This document shows positions 1 to 6,210 of a stretch of DNA of 7,314 nt, one piece after another. The stretch is from positions 1 through 7,314 of the forward strand of contig DATDRQ010000145.1 of the NCBI GenBank assembly GCA_035291645.1, read 5' to 3'. How positions within the stretch are numbered: the first letter of the stretch is position 1; each line of letters begins with the position of its first letter. The position numbers and the translations under genes were made by a program. The notes under the pieces were generated by a model. That model ran no database searches. It saw only the letters and a list, made by a program, of their open reading frames with translations, and was not told where the DNA came from. This DNA comes from DATDRQ01 sp035291645 (GTDB taxonomy: Bacteria > Chloroflexota > Anaerolineae > Anaerolineales > UBA4823).

Positions 1-703
1 CGTATGTTCCGAGCAATGATTGGTATCCGAATAAATAATCGGTGAACACCTGAACGCCGGCGCTCATCGCCAATAGCAGGAGCGGTAGCGGGTCTTGTCC
101 TTGCGGTTTTCGGTAGACCAAAACCAGCACAGCCCACAACAGCAGAAGGTCGCCAACCGGATAAGCCATGGATAACATTTGTGATAGGAGCGGCTCTTCG
201 CTGGTGGTCGCTACCAGAGGGCCTAACAAGAAATTCCAGAAGCTCAAGGTTGCCGCCAGCACGACGATCCCCAGGTCCAGGGTGGTCTTGGCCCATTCCA
301 TGCGAGTCAGGCGGTAGGCTGGGAGCAGCAGGATCCCGATCAGGAAAAGCGGATAATAGGCGACGTAAAATCCATCGGCCAGGGATGGGAATGGCTCTTG
401 CTTGAGAAACACTTCCAGGATCAGCCATACCAGGTCGCCAAGCGTAAAGGCCAGCTGGGCGAGCGCCAGGATGAACCAGGCAATGAAAAGGTGGGAAGAC
501 TGGCGCCTGGCGACCCAGGCGGCGAAAACAAGCGCCAGGCTCGCCAGCAGGTTGACCACAGTCAGGGTTACGTCCAGGAAGACGATCCGGGACCATTCGC
601 TTAGTCCCAGTACGATCAACGCAATCTGACTGGTCAGGAGACCTGCAAATAAGAGCACTGCGATCGACAGGTAGATTTTCTGATGTCGTTGATTTGTTTG
701 CAT
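1..703 (-). CDS. Seven-transmembrane sensor head of a signalling protein (N-terminal part, cut by the window edge)
   Basis: This reading frame is open from an ATG at 703 to the left edge, giving 234 residues with no stop. It is almost entirely hydrophobic. About seven membrane segments can be placed near residues 10-33, 40-64, 71-99, 112-131, 140-164, 177-197 and 206-229. The conserved-looking pieces FPSLADGFYVAYYPLF (105-120) and AYPVGDLLLLW (180-190) resemble the 7TM input region found ahead of GGDEF/EAL, PAS or histidine kinase domains in Actinobacteria and Chloroflexota. That match is from memory. The start is supported by an AGGGG Shine-Dalgarno 7 bases upstream. The output domain lies outside the window, so diguanylate cyclase or histidine kinase activity is only inferred. 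It is divergent from the hydrolase/HD-GYP operon and could act in the same cyclic di-GMP or phosphorelay circuit. That it is a membrane protein is near certain; the family is moderately sure. Confidence 0.72.
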   Translation of the reverse strand, partial: MQTNQRHQKIYLSIAVLLFAGLLTSQIALIVLGLSEWSRIVFLDVTLTVVNLLASLALVFAAWVARRQSSHLFIAWFILALAQLAFTLGDLVWLILEVFLKQEPFPSLADGFYVAYYPLFLIGILLLPAYRLTRMEWAKTTLDLGIVVLAATLSFWNFLLGPLVATTSEEPLLSQMLSMAYPVGDLLLLWAVLVLVYRKPQGQDPLPLLLLAMSAGVQVFTDYLFGYQSLLGTY

Positions 704-710
704 GTCAACA

Positions 711-715
711 CCCCT
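711..715 (-). promoter_or_regulatory. Ribosome binding site of the 7TM sensor gene
   Basis: Read on the minus strand this is AGGGG, 7 bases before the ATG at 703. It fixes the start of the 7TM gene. Confidence 0.6.
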
Positions 716-756
716 GGATAAATACATCCTCTGCCCATAGACGAATAGATCGGAAA

Positions 757-778
757 AATTATTTTGACTGCAATAATT
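757..778. repeat. AT-rich inverted repeat in the divergent intergenic region
   Basis: AATTATT (757-763) and AATAATT (772-778) are perfect inverted arms of 7 bases around an 8-base centre, TTGACTGC. The dyad lies between the divergent 7TM sensor gene and the hydrolase operon, where a shared operator would be expected. The surrounding sequence is AT-rich, so a chance dyad is possible. Confidence 0.3.
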
Positions 779-791
779 CTCAATCGCACAA

Positions 792-797
792 ATTATA
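792..797 (-). promoter_or_regulatory. Candidate -10 box for the 7TM sensor gene
   Basis: The minus strand reads TATAAT here, a perfect -10 hexamer about 90 bases upstream of the ATG at 703. No good -35 hexamer lies 16-19 bases further upstream, so this is only a candidate. If it is used, transcription would start near 785 and the AT-rich dyad at 757-778 would fall just downstream of the start site. Confidence 0.28.
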
Positions 798-863
798 TTG
801 TAGATTATCACGAAAAAACTTAGAATATGTTTACATTTCTGTCGGTCGAACCGGGTGTAGCTC

Positions 864-891
864 TTGCCTGTAGGCGGCGCGATGTTATACT
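864..891 (+). promoter_or_regulatory. Extended -10 promoter placing transcription start at the hydrolase ATG
   Basis: TTGCCT (864-869), a 16-base spacer and TATACT (886-891) form a good sigma-70-type promoter. The bases TGT just before the -10 box supply an extended -10 (TGn) element. Transcription would begin about 7 bases after the -10 box, near 898-899, which is the ATG of the hydrolase, so the transcript would be leaderless. A second, weaker candidate lies upstream: TTGTAG (798-803), 17 bases, TAGAAT (821-826). Confidence 0.5.
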
Positions 892-898
892 TGCCGCA

Positions 899-1906
899 AT
901 GGTCCGCTCCCTGCAGAACGCCATCACCGATGTCCGCGGGATTCGCGTCGGGCACGCCCACGACGAGCAGGCCCTCACCGGCTGCACCGTGATCCTTTGC
1001 GAGGCCGGGGCGGTGGGCGGGGTCGACCAGCGGGGCGGCGCCCCCGGCACGCGCGAGACCGACGCCCTGCAACCCGGGCACCTGGTTCACACGGTGCACG
1101 CCGTTGTTCTGGCGGGCGGCTCGGCCTTCGGCTTGGACGCCGCCAGCGGCGCCGTGCGCTACCTGGAAGAGCGCGGGGTCGGCTTCGATATGCGCCTGGT
1201 GCGCGTGCCGATCGTCCCGGCGGCGATCTTGTTCGATCTGGGGGTGGGGCGCGCCGACGTACGCCCGGACGACGCCATGGGTTACCAGGCCTGCCTGAAC
1301 GCCTCCGCCGATCCCCCGGCGGAGGGTAACGCCGGGGCCGGGATGGGCGCCTCGATCGGTAAGATCCTGGGCATGTCCCAGGCGATGAAGGGCGGCATCG
1401 GAGGTGCCAGCCTGGCGATAGGGGGTGGGGTGATCGTCGGGGCGATCGCGGCCGTAAACGTCTTCGGCGACGTCATCGATCCGGGAAACGGTCGCATCCT
1501 CGCCGGGGCGCGCATGCTCCAAAAAGGCCCGCTCAAGGTTGGGGCGGGGCCGTATTTCGCCGACACCCTGGCAGTGATGAGATCCCTGGCGGGGCGCAGC
1601 GCCCTCTCATTCATGGCGCGTGAGCATACCGTCATCGGCGTCGTCGCCACCAATGCCAGACTGGACCGGGAGGGCGCCATCAAGGTTGCCCAGATGGCCC
1701 ATGATGGCCTTGCCCGGACGGTCCGTCCCGCCCATACCCTGCTCGATGGCGACACGATCTTCGCCCTGTCACTGGGCGAGCGCCGCGCAGACGTCAACAT
1801 CGTAGGCGCCTTTGCCGCCGAAGTCTTCGCCCAGTCCATCCTGCGCGCCGTGAGGTCTGCGCGCCCGCTGGCCGGGCTGCCTGCCGTTTCCGAGGTAGAG
1901 GTATGA
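899..1906 (+). CDS. P1-family (DmpA/NylC-type) autoprocessing N-terminal-nucleophile hydrolase
   Basis: The product is 335 residues from the ATG at 899. Members of this family (DmpA aminopeptidase, BapA, nylon-oligomer hydrolase NylC) cut themselves to expose a Ser or Thr nucleophile and then hydrolyse amide bonds in the cytoplasm. Family features seen are the N-terminal block ITDVRGIRVGHA (9-20), LAGGSAFGLDAASG (71-84), MKGGIGGAS (163-171) and the C-terminal DGDTIFALSLG (283-293). The predicted nucleophile is Thr244 in EHTVIGVVATN. Asp283 and Asp285 sit at the same distance from it as Asp306 and Asp308 do from Thr267 in NylC. Lys164 and Asn187 or Asn197 are candidate partners. A longer in-frame start at 827 is disfavoured: homology begins after 899, a promoter lies between the two, and the extra 24 residues look unrelated. 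The gene shares ATGA with the next. The residue before the cleavage site is His rather than Asn. The substrate is unknown: peptide, beta-peptide or oligoamide. Confidence 0.88.
   Translation: MVRSLQNAITDVRGIRVGHAHDEQALTGCTVILCEAGAVGGVDQRGGAPGTRETDALQPGHLVHTVHAVVLAGGSAFGLDAASGAVRYLEERGVGFDMRLVRVPIVPAAILFDLGVGRADVRPDDAMGYQACLNASADPPAEGNAGAGMGASIGKILGMSQAMKGGIGGASLAIGGGVIVGAIAAVNVFGDVIDPGNGRILAGARMLQKGPLKVGAGPYFADTLAVMRSLAGRSALSFMAREHTVIGVVATNARLDREGAIKVAQMAHDGLARTVRPAHTLLDGDTIFALSLGERRADVNIVGAFAAEVFAQSILRAVRSARPLAGLPAVSEVEV
1892..1895 (+). promoter_or_regulatory. Ribosome binding site of the REC-HD-GYP gene
   Basis: GAGG lies 7 bases before the ATG at 1903, inside the last codons of the hydrolase gene. 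It supports translation of the regulator from the overlapping ATGA junction. Confidence 0.55.
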
Positions 1907-2913
1907 GCTCAGCTACCATCTTAATCGTAGAAGACAATCCGGTCTTGCGGGATGGTCTGCAGGAGACGCTCGAACTGGAGAATTTTGCCACCCTGACTGC
2001 CTCCAACGGGCGTGAGGCCATCGAGTGCATGGAAAACAACCATACTGACCTGATCCTGTCCGATATTGCCATGCCGGAGATGGACGGCTATGCCTTCTTC
2101 CGCGCTGTGCGCAACCGCCCAGAGTGGGTTGCCATCCCTTTCATCTTCCTGACCGCCCGCGGCGAAAAGGAGGACGTGCGCGCCGGCAAGGGCCTGGGCG
2201 CAGAGGATTACTTGATCAAGCCCCTCTCCCACGAGGAGCTGCTCACTACCGTGCGCTCACGATTGGACCGCGCCCAGCAGCTGCACGTGGCCCAGCTCCA
2301 GCGGGCCTATGAGACCAGCCTGACCGTCCTGGCGAACGCCATCGAATTGCGTGACAAGTACACCCGCGGCCACATCGAGCGGGTGCTGGATTACGCCTTC
2401 GTCCTGGCCGAGCAGCTCGACTGGCAGGGGGTCAGCCCCGCCGAGCTGCGCTTCGGCGCCATCCTGCACGATATCGGCAAGATCAACATCCACGAGGCTA
2501 CCCTCGCCCGCCGCGATCCCCTGTCGTCCGAGGAGAGAGCCGAGATCCGGCGCCACTCCATGCTGGGCGCCGAGATGGTCAAGGACATCCCCTACCTGCG
2601 CCCGGCCTTCCCCGTCATCCGTTATCACCACGAACGCTGGGACGGGCAGGGCTACCCGGACGGCCTGGCCGGCCAGGACATCCCCTTCGGGGCGCGCATC
2701 GTCTGTGTTGCGGACTGCTTCGATGCCATGACCACCGATCGACCGTACAGCCCGGCGCGTACCCTGGAACTGGCTTGTCAGGAGATCGTCCGATGCTCCG
2801 GCGCGCAATTCGACCCCGCCGTAGTGCAGGCCTTCTTGAATGCCTGGCAGGCCGGGCGCATCCAGGCCATCTTCTTTGCAGACAAAACCCCCATTTCACC
2901 CTCAAATGCGTAA
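1903..2913 (+). CDS. Response regulator with HD-GYP output domain, predicted cyclic di-GMP phosphodiesterase
   Basis: The 336-residue product has a CheY-like receiver (about 4-122) and an HD-GYP domain (about 135-318). The receiver has the acidic pair Glu10-Asp11, phosphoacceptor Asp54 in LSDIAMPEMDG, Thr84 and Lys106 in IKP, so it should accept phosphate from a histidine kinase. The HD-GYP part has RDKYTRGH with His157, His189-Asp190 in HDIGKI, His218, His242-His243 in YHHERWDG and the signature GQGYPDG (248-254). All expected metal-binding and GYP residues are present, so activity on cyclic di-GMP is predicted, giving pGpG or GMP. There is no signal peptide or membrane segment; it is cytoplasmic. 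The start overlaps the hydrolase stop as ATGA with a GAGG 7 bases upstream, so the two are probably co-translated. No kinase gene is complete in the window; the divergent 7TM protein is a candidate partner if its missing part is a kinase. Confidence 0.93.
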   Translation: MSSATILIVEDNPVLRDGLQETLELENFATLTASNGREAIECMENNHTDLILSDIAMPEMDGYAFFRAVRNRPEWVAIPFIFLTARGEKEDVRAGKGLGAEDYLIKPLSHEELLTTVRSRLDRAQQLHVAQLQRAYETSLTVLANAIELRDKYTRGHIERVLDYAFVLAEQLDWQGVSPAELRFGAILHDIGKINIHEATLARRDPLSSEERAEIRRHSMLGAEMVKDIPYLRPAFPVIRYHHERWDGQGYPDGLAGQDIPFGARIVCVADCFDAMTTDRPYSPARTLELACQEIVRCSGAQFDPAVVQAFLNAWQAGRIQAIFFADKTPISPSNA

Positions 2914-2946
2914 TTTCTATTAAATTGCAGAGCTATCAGGAATAAC
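2914..2946. other. Short gap between convergent operons
   Basis: This 33-base AT-rich gap separates the stops of the HD-GYP and transporter genes. I see no GC-rich hairpin followed by a T-run in either direction, so an intrinsic terminator is not evident and transcripts from the two sides may overlap. Confidence 0.5.
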
Positions 2947-3939
2947 TCAGTCTTCTCCCGGCGCGATGAAGCTTTCCTGCAGGGTCTGTCCGGATTTTGC
3001 TTTGGCCGGCTGGGTCAGGGTGATCAACGCCACCGAGCCCACGATGATAGCAGCTGCCAGCAGGATGCGTGGCGTGACCTCTTCGTCGGCCAGCCAGCTG
3101 CCCACGAAGATCGCCACCAGCGGGTTTACGTAGGCATACGTCGAGACCAGGCTGGTGGGTGCCACGCGTAACAGCCAGATGTAGGCCACGAAGCCGACCC
3201 ACGAACCGAAGATGATCAGGTAGACCAGCCCGGCCAGCGAGCGGGCCGAGATCGACGCCGGGTCCAGCCGGCTCCATTCGCCGGTCAGGGTGCCCAGCAG
3301 CACCAGCCCCAGCCCCCCGGCCAGCATCTCCATGCCGGTCGAGAGCAGAGGCGAGTTGGGCAGCCTGGCGCCACGGTTGTACAGCGAGCCGATCGCCCAT
3401 GAGAACGCCGCGAAGGTCAACGCCAGGGCGCCCAATGGGTCCACCCGGCCTTGGCTGCCAAACATCTGCGCCGGTCCAACCAGCACCACGATGCCGAAGA
3501 AGCCGAGCAGCACCCCTGCCAGGGTCCATCCAGCCGGTCGCCGCCCACCCGGGCGAAATGAGTCCAGCAGTACCATCCACAGCGGCGCAGAACCGACCAG
3601 CAGGGCGGCGATCCCGGATGGGACGCGCTGTTCCGCCCAGGTCACCGCCCCGTTGCCGCCCACCAACAGGAATAATCCGACGATGGCCGCCGAACGCCAT
3701 TCGATCCGGAGGGGGGACGCATCCTTCACTATCACGCGCCTCAACAGGTATAACACCCCACCGGCGATCAGAAAGCGCACACCTGCCATCAGGAAAGGCG
3801 GGATCGTCTCGACCGCGAAGCGGATCGCCAGGTATGTCGACCCCCAGGCGATATACACCGCCAGCATGCCGGTCCAGATCGCCACGCTGCTGGGGCCTTC
3901 TTGCCGTACCTCGCTTATCCTGCCGGACGATTCGGTCAT
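2947..3939 (-). CDS. EamA/DMT-family transporter, YedA-like inner membrane exporter
   Basis: The 330-residue product has two tandem EamA repeats, each of about five membrane helices, for ten in all. The first repeat covers about residues 20-155 and the second about 167-311. The opening YIAWGSTYLAIRFAVETIPP and the following MAGVRFLIAGG closely resemble E. coli YedA. So do VPSGIAALLVGSAPL (106-120), FSWAIGSLYN near 178-187 and TYAYVNPLVAIFVG in the second half. The family exports small metabolites such as amino acids, drugs or purines; the substrate cannot be told from sequence. It is the second gene of a minus-strand pair: its ATG at 3939 overlaps the stop of the Ada-like gene (ATGA, 3936-3939), with only a weak ribosome binding site (GGTGAG), so it is likely translated by coupling. 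The family call is firm and the substrate unknown. Confidence 0.93.
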   Translation of the reverse strand: MTESSGRISEVRQEGPSSVAIWTGMLAVYIAWGSTYLAIRFAVETIPPFLMAGVRFLIAGGVLYLLRRVIVKDASPLRIEWRSAAIVGLFLLVGGNGAVTWAEQRVPSGIAALLVGSAPLWMVLLDSFRPGGRRPAGWTLAGVLLGFFGIVVLVGPAQMFGSQGRVDPLGALALTFAAFSWAIGSLYNRGARLPNSPLLSTGMEMLAGGLGLVLLGTLTGEWSRLDPASISARSLAGLVYLIIFGSWVGFVAYIWLLRVAPTSLVSTYAYVNPLVAIFVGSWLADEEVTPRILLAAAIIVGSVALITLTQPAKAKSGQTLQESFIAPGED

Positions 3940-4835
3940 GCGCTCACCATTAACCCCGTGCCGTGCATGGCGTGCTCACGGCGGGCGGCTTCCCAACCCA
4001 GTATGGCTTGCTTGCGCGGCAGGTCCCAACGGTAGCCGCCCGCCTCGCCCGATTTGCGGATCACCCGGTGGCAGGGGATGATCACCGCCACCGGGTTGCG
4101 GCCGACCGCCTGGCCCACGGCGCGCGCGGCTCCAGGCAGGCCGATCGCGACGGCAATGTTTGCGTAGGTGACCACCGTCCCGGGTGGAATGCGCAGCAGC
4201 GCTTCCCACACCTTCAGCTGGAAGTTGGTCCCGCTCAGGTGCAGGCGGAGCGTTCCGCCGGGCTGGCTGGTGAACAACTCGTACGCCTGTTGGATCATCC
4301 CTTGCGTGACGCCGGGGTCTTCCACAAGATCTGCCAGGGGCCACTCCGCTTGTAGCAGGTCCAATGCGCCTGGCGTGCCATTATCGCCCAGGAAGATCAG
4401 ATTCGTGATCCCCCGCTCGGAAGCAGCCAGCAGGCAATCCCCGAATGGGCTGGGGTGAAAGCCGTACACCAGCCGCAGCCCCTCGCCTTTGCGCTTGTAG
4501 TCCCCGGGAGTGACCGCCTCCCAGGTGACGAACAGGTCGTGCAGCCGGCCCGGCCCGGATAGGCCGGACTGGTAAGATACGTCGAGCAGATTATCCGCCT
4601 CGTCCAGCAGTTGCTTGGCATGTTCCTTGGTCAGGTACTGCATGAAACGCTTGGGGCTGATCCCCACCCAGCGTGTGAACAGGCGCTGGAAATGATACTC
4701 GCTCAGGTTCAGGTCATCGGCAACCTGCTTCAGGCTGGGTTGTTCGTCCTGGTGCTCTTCCAGATAGCGGATGGCCTGCTCGATGCGGGAGTAATCCGCG
4801 CTCATCTGGGTGAACTCGCTGCGTATTTGATCCAT
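3936..4835 (-). CDS. ada: AraC-type HTH/O6-alkylguanine-DNA alkyltransferase fusion (Ada-like, no zinc domain)
   Basis: The 299-residue product joins an AraC-type DNA-binding region (about 15-115) to a ribonuclease-like MGMT N-terminal domain (about 120-200) and the alkyltransferase domain (about 203-285). The alkyl acceptor is Cys255 in IPCHRVI. FQLKVWEALLRIPPGTVVTY (205-224), the GLPGAARAVGQAVGRNP block (232-248) and GGYRWDLPRKQAIL match E. coli Ada and Ogt. The protein should transfer alkyl groups from O6-alkylguanine or O4-alkylthymine to Cys255, inactivating itself. Unlike E. coli Ada (354 residues) it has no N-terminal zinc domain, so the phosphotriester-methyl sensor cysteine that switches Ada into an activator is absent. 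A TTG start at 4862 would add 9 residues but would place the GGAGGT ribosome site inside the gene; the ATG at 4835 has GGAGGT 9 bases upstream and is preferred. It is the first gene of a pair with the transporter. Whether the HTH part regulates genes or only helps bind DNA is unknown. Confidence 0.92.
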   Translation of the reverse strand: MDQIRSEFTQMSADYSRIEQAIRYLEEHQDEQPSLKQVADDLNLSEYHFQRLFTRWVGISPKRFMQYLTKEHAKQLLDEADNLLDVSYQSGLSGPGRLHDLFVTWEAVTPGDYKRKGEGLRLVYGFHPSPFGDCLLAASERGITNLIFLGDNGTPGALDLLQAEWPLADLVEDPGVTQGMIQQAYELFTSQPGGTLRLHLSGTNFQLKVWEALLRIPPGTVVTYANIAVAIGLPGAARAVGQAVGRNPVAVIIPCHRVIRKSGEAGGYRWDLPRKQAILGWEAARREHAMHGTGLMVSA

Positions 4836-4844
4836 ATCGATAAA

Positions 4845-4850
4845 ACCTCC
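4845..4850 (-). promoter_or_regulatory. Ribosome binding site that decides the Ada-like start
   Basis: The minus strand reads GGAGGT here, 9 bases before the ATG at 4835. It would be wasted inside the coding region if the upstream TTG at 4862 were the start, so it argues for the shorter protein. Confidence 0.65.
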
Positions 4851-5014
4851 AAGCCTTCTCAAACTGTTCGCTCGATACCGCCTATTATCGTCCTTTTTGC
4901 GAGCCAGCCCACCCGAATCTTGCTCATTTTAACCGTTCCAGGGATCGGCCTGACACCCATTCGAGCAGCACCTGCTTTCAATTATCCATATTCTCCCGAT
5001 CGCCCCCGATCTGA

Positions 5015-5041
5015 TTGACAACCGGTGCTCTCCAGTATAAT
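5015..5041 (+). promoter_or_regulatory. Near-consensus promoter of the App1-type gene
   Basis: A perfect -35 hexamer TTGACA (5015-5020) precedes a perfect TATAAT (5036-5041) with a short 15-base spacer. The overlapping TAATAT (5038-5043) would give the optimal 17-base spacer. Transcription would start near 5048-5050, leaving a leader of roughly 60-65 bases that contains the tandem repeat at 5056-5085. Two CCCGATC copies (4995-5001 and 5005-5011) lie just upstream of the -35 box. Confidence 0.6.
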
Positions 5042-5055
5042 ATTTTTCAGGCTGA

Positions 5056-5085
5056 ACGAGATGCTTAATCACGAGATGCTTAATC
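5056..5085. repeat. Perfect tandem 15-base direct repeat in the leader of the App1-type gene
   Basis: ACGAGATGCTTAATC occurs twice, back to back (5056-5070 and 5071-5085), with no mismatch. It lies between the predicted transcription start and the ATG at 5113. It could be a pair of half-sites for a regulator spaced by one and a half helical turns, a structured or coding leader element, or a recent slippage duplication. The 15-base period keeps the reading frame, and each copy contains an ATG. Confidence 0.9.
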
Positions 5086-5112
5086 GTTGTCGGCGCGATT
5101 TCATGAGATCCC

Positions 5113-6210
5113 ATGCCTGACTTGCACCACCGCCCGGCGAGGATGGCCAACCGGGTCGACCAGCGCATCGACAGCTGGTTTTACCGACCGAAGCCGGGCC
5201 CCTGCGCCGCGCCGGTGCGCATCTTTCCATTCCCCGGGTTTATTACCGCCGAACAGATCTATCTGAAAGGCCGGGTGCTGGTGGACAAGGCCATTCCCGC
5301 CGCCGGGGAACGCGATACCGTCTGGGCAAACCTGCGCCACATGTTCCTGCGTTTCGAGAGTGACGAGATCCCGGGCGCTCGCCTGCTGGCCCGCTATCGG
5401 GGCCTCGAACAGGTCGTGGTCGCCGACGAAGAGGGCTTCTTCGAAGTCGAAATGCACCCGCCGGACCTCCCGCCTGGGGCGGGGCAGTGGGAGCAGGTCG
5501 AGCTGGATTTGCTCGAACCGCAGCTGGCAGGCTGCGTGCAGGCGCGCGCCCTGGCCCCCGTCATGCACATCCCCGAGACTGCCGGGTTTGGTGTCATCAG
5601 CGATATCGACGATACCGTCTGGCAGTCTTACGTCAACCGCCCGTTGTACTTGGCCCGCACCCTGTTCCTGGGTAACGCCCACACCCGCCAGGCCTTTCCG
5701 GGGGTAGCTGCCTTCTATCACGCCCTGCAGCTGGGGACACAGCCTGCCCCGGTCAATCCCATCTTCTACGTCTCCAGCACGCCCTGGAACATCTTCGATG
5801 TGTTCGTCCAGTTCTGCGCTCTGCAGTCCATCCCGGCTGGCCCGACCCTCTTCCTGAGGGGTTGGGGCATCCAGGAGGACGAGATCCTGCCCACCCGCCA
5901 CCACAAGCATAAGCTGAACGCCATCCGCTCGATCTTCGATCGTATTCCGAGACTGCCTTTCATCTTGATCGGCGACAGCGGCCAGCTGGACGCGGAGATC
6001 TACGCCCAGGCGGCGCGCGCCGACCCTGAGCGGGTGCTGGCGGTCTACATTCGCGATGTGTTGCTCAACGCCAGGCGAACGGCCGCCATCCAGGCGCTGG
6101 CCGGGGAGCTGGCTGGGCTGGGAGTCGATCTGGTATTGAGTGCGGATACCGGGCGCATGGCGGAGCACGCCGCCCAGCGCGGCTGGATCAGCGCAACAGC
6201 CTCCGGCTAG
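5113..6210 (+). CDS. App1-type (DUF2183) HAD-fold phosphatase, putative phosphatidate phosphatase
   Basis: The 365-residue product carries the App1 catalytic region in its second half (about 155-317). HAD motif I is seen as GVISDIDDTV with nucleophile Asp164 and general acid Asp166. Motif II is YVSSTPWN (Ser221/Ser222). A basic stretch HHKHKL holds candidate motif III lysines at 265 and 267. Motif IV is LIGDSGQLDAEIY with Asp288 and Asp293. Yeast App1 dephosphorylates phosphatidate to diacylglycerol; the substrate of bacterial members is not established, so the lipid role here is inferred. The N-terminal half (about 35-150) is probably the accessory beta-rich domain usual in bacterial members. 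No signal peptide or membrane helix is seen. A TGA at 5104-5106 blocks any longer in-frame start; the next Met codon (5143) has its AGG directly abutting the ATG, so 5113 is preferred although its own ribosome site (GAG at 5105-5107) is weak. The gene stands alone behind its own promoter and ends in a stop shared with PolX. Confidence 0.87.
   Translation: MPDLHHRPARMANRVDQRIDSWFYRPKPGPCAAPVRIFPFPGFITAEQIYLKGRVLVDKAIPAAGERDTVWANLRHMFLRFESDEIPGARLLARYRGLEQVVVADEEGFFEVEMHPPDLPPGAGQWEQVELDLLEPQLAGCVQARALAPVMHIPETAGFGVISDIDDTVWQSYVNRPLYLARTLFLGNAHTRQAFPGVAAFYHALQLGTQPAPVNPIFYVSSTPWNIFDVFVQFCALQSIPAGPTLFLRGWGIQEDEILPTRHHKHKLNAIRSIFDRIPRLPFILIGDSGQLDAEIYAQAARADPERVLAVYIRDVLLNARRTAAIQALAGELAGLGVDLVLSADTGRMAEHAAQRGWISATASG

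Noticed and set aside
181..629. Short plus-strand frames opposite the 7TM gene
   Set aside because: They lie antisense to an open minus-strand frame with seven coherent membrane helices and have no family features.
827..898. In-frame upstream extension of the P1-family hydrolase from the ATG at 827
   Set aside because: Family homology starts after 899, both candidate promoters would start transcription downstream of 827, and the extra residues show no signal peptide.
3290..4081. A 263-codon plus-strand frame spanning the transporter and the end of the Ada-like gene
   Set aside because: It is antisense to two well-supported genes and rich in Pro, Arg and Ser, as expected of a GC-driven shadow frame.
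4836..4862. TTG start giving a 308-residue Ada-like protein
   Set aside because: The GGAGGT ribosome site lies inside this stretch and is correctly spaced for the ATG at 4835.
4863..5012. Ada box and sigma-70 promoter for the Ada-like gene on the minus strand
   Set aside because: Pieces such as GAAAGCAGG and GATAAT are present, but none forms a convincing Ada box or a -35/-10 pair with proper spacing.
5101..6168. A 355-codon open frame on the minus strand opposite the App1-type gene
   Set aside because: It is fully antisense to a gene with clear HAD motifs, has a low-complexity composition typical of the complement of GC-rich codons, and shows no recognisable domain.
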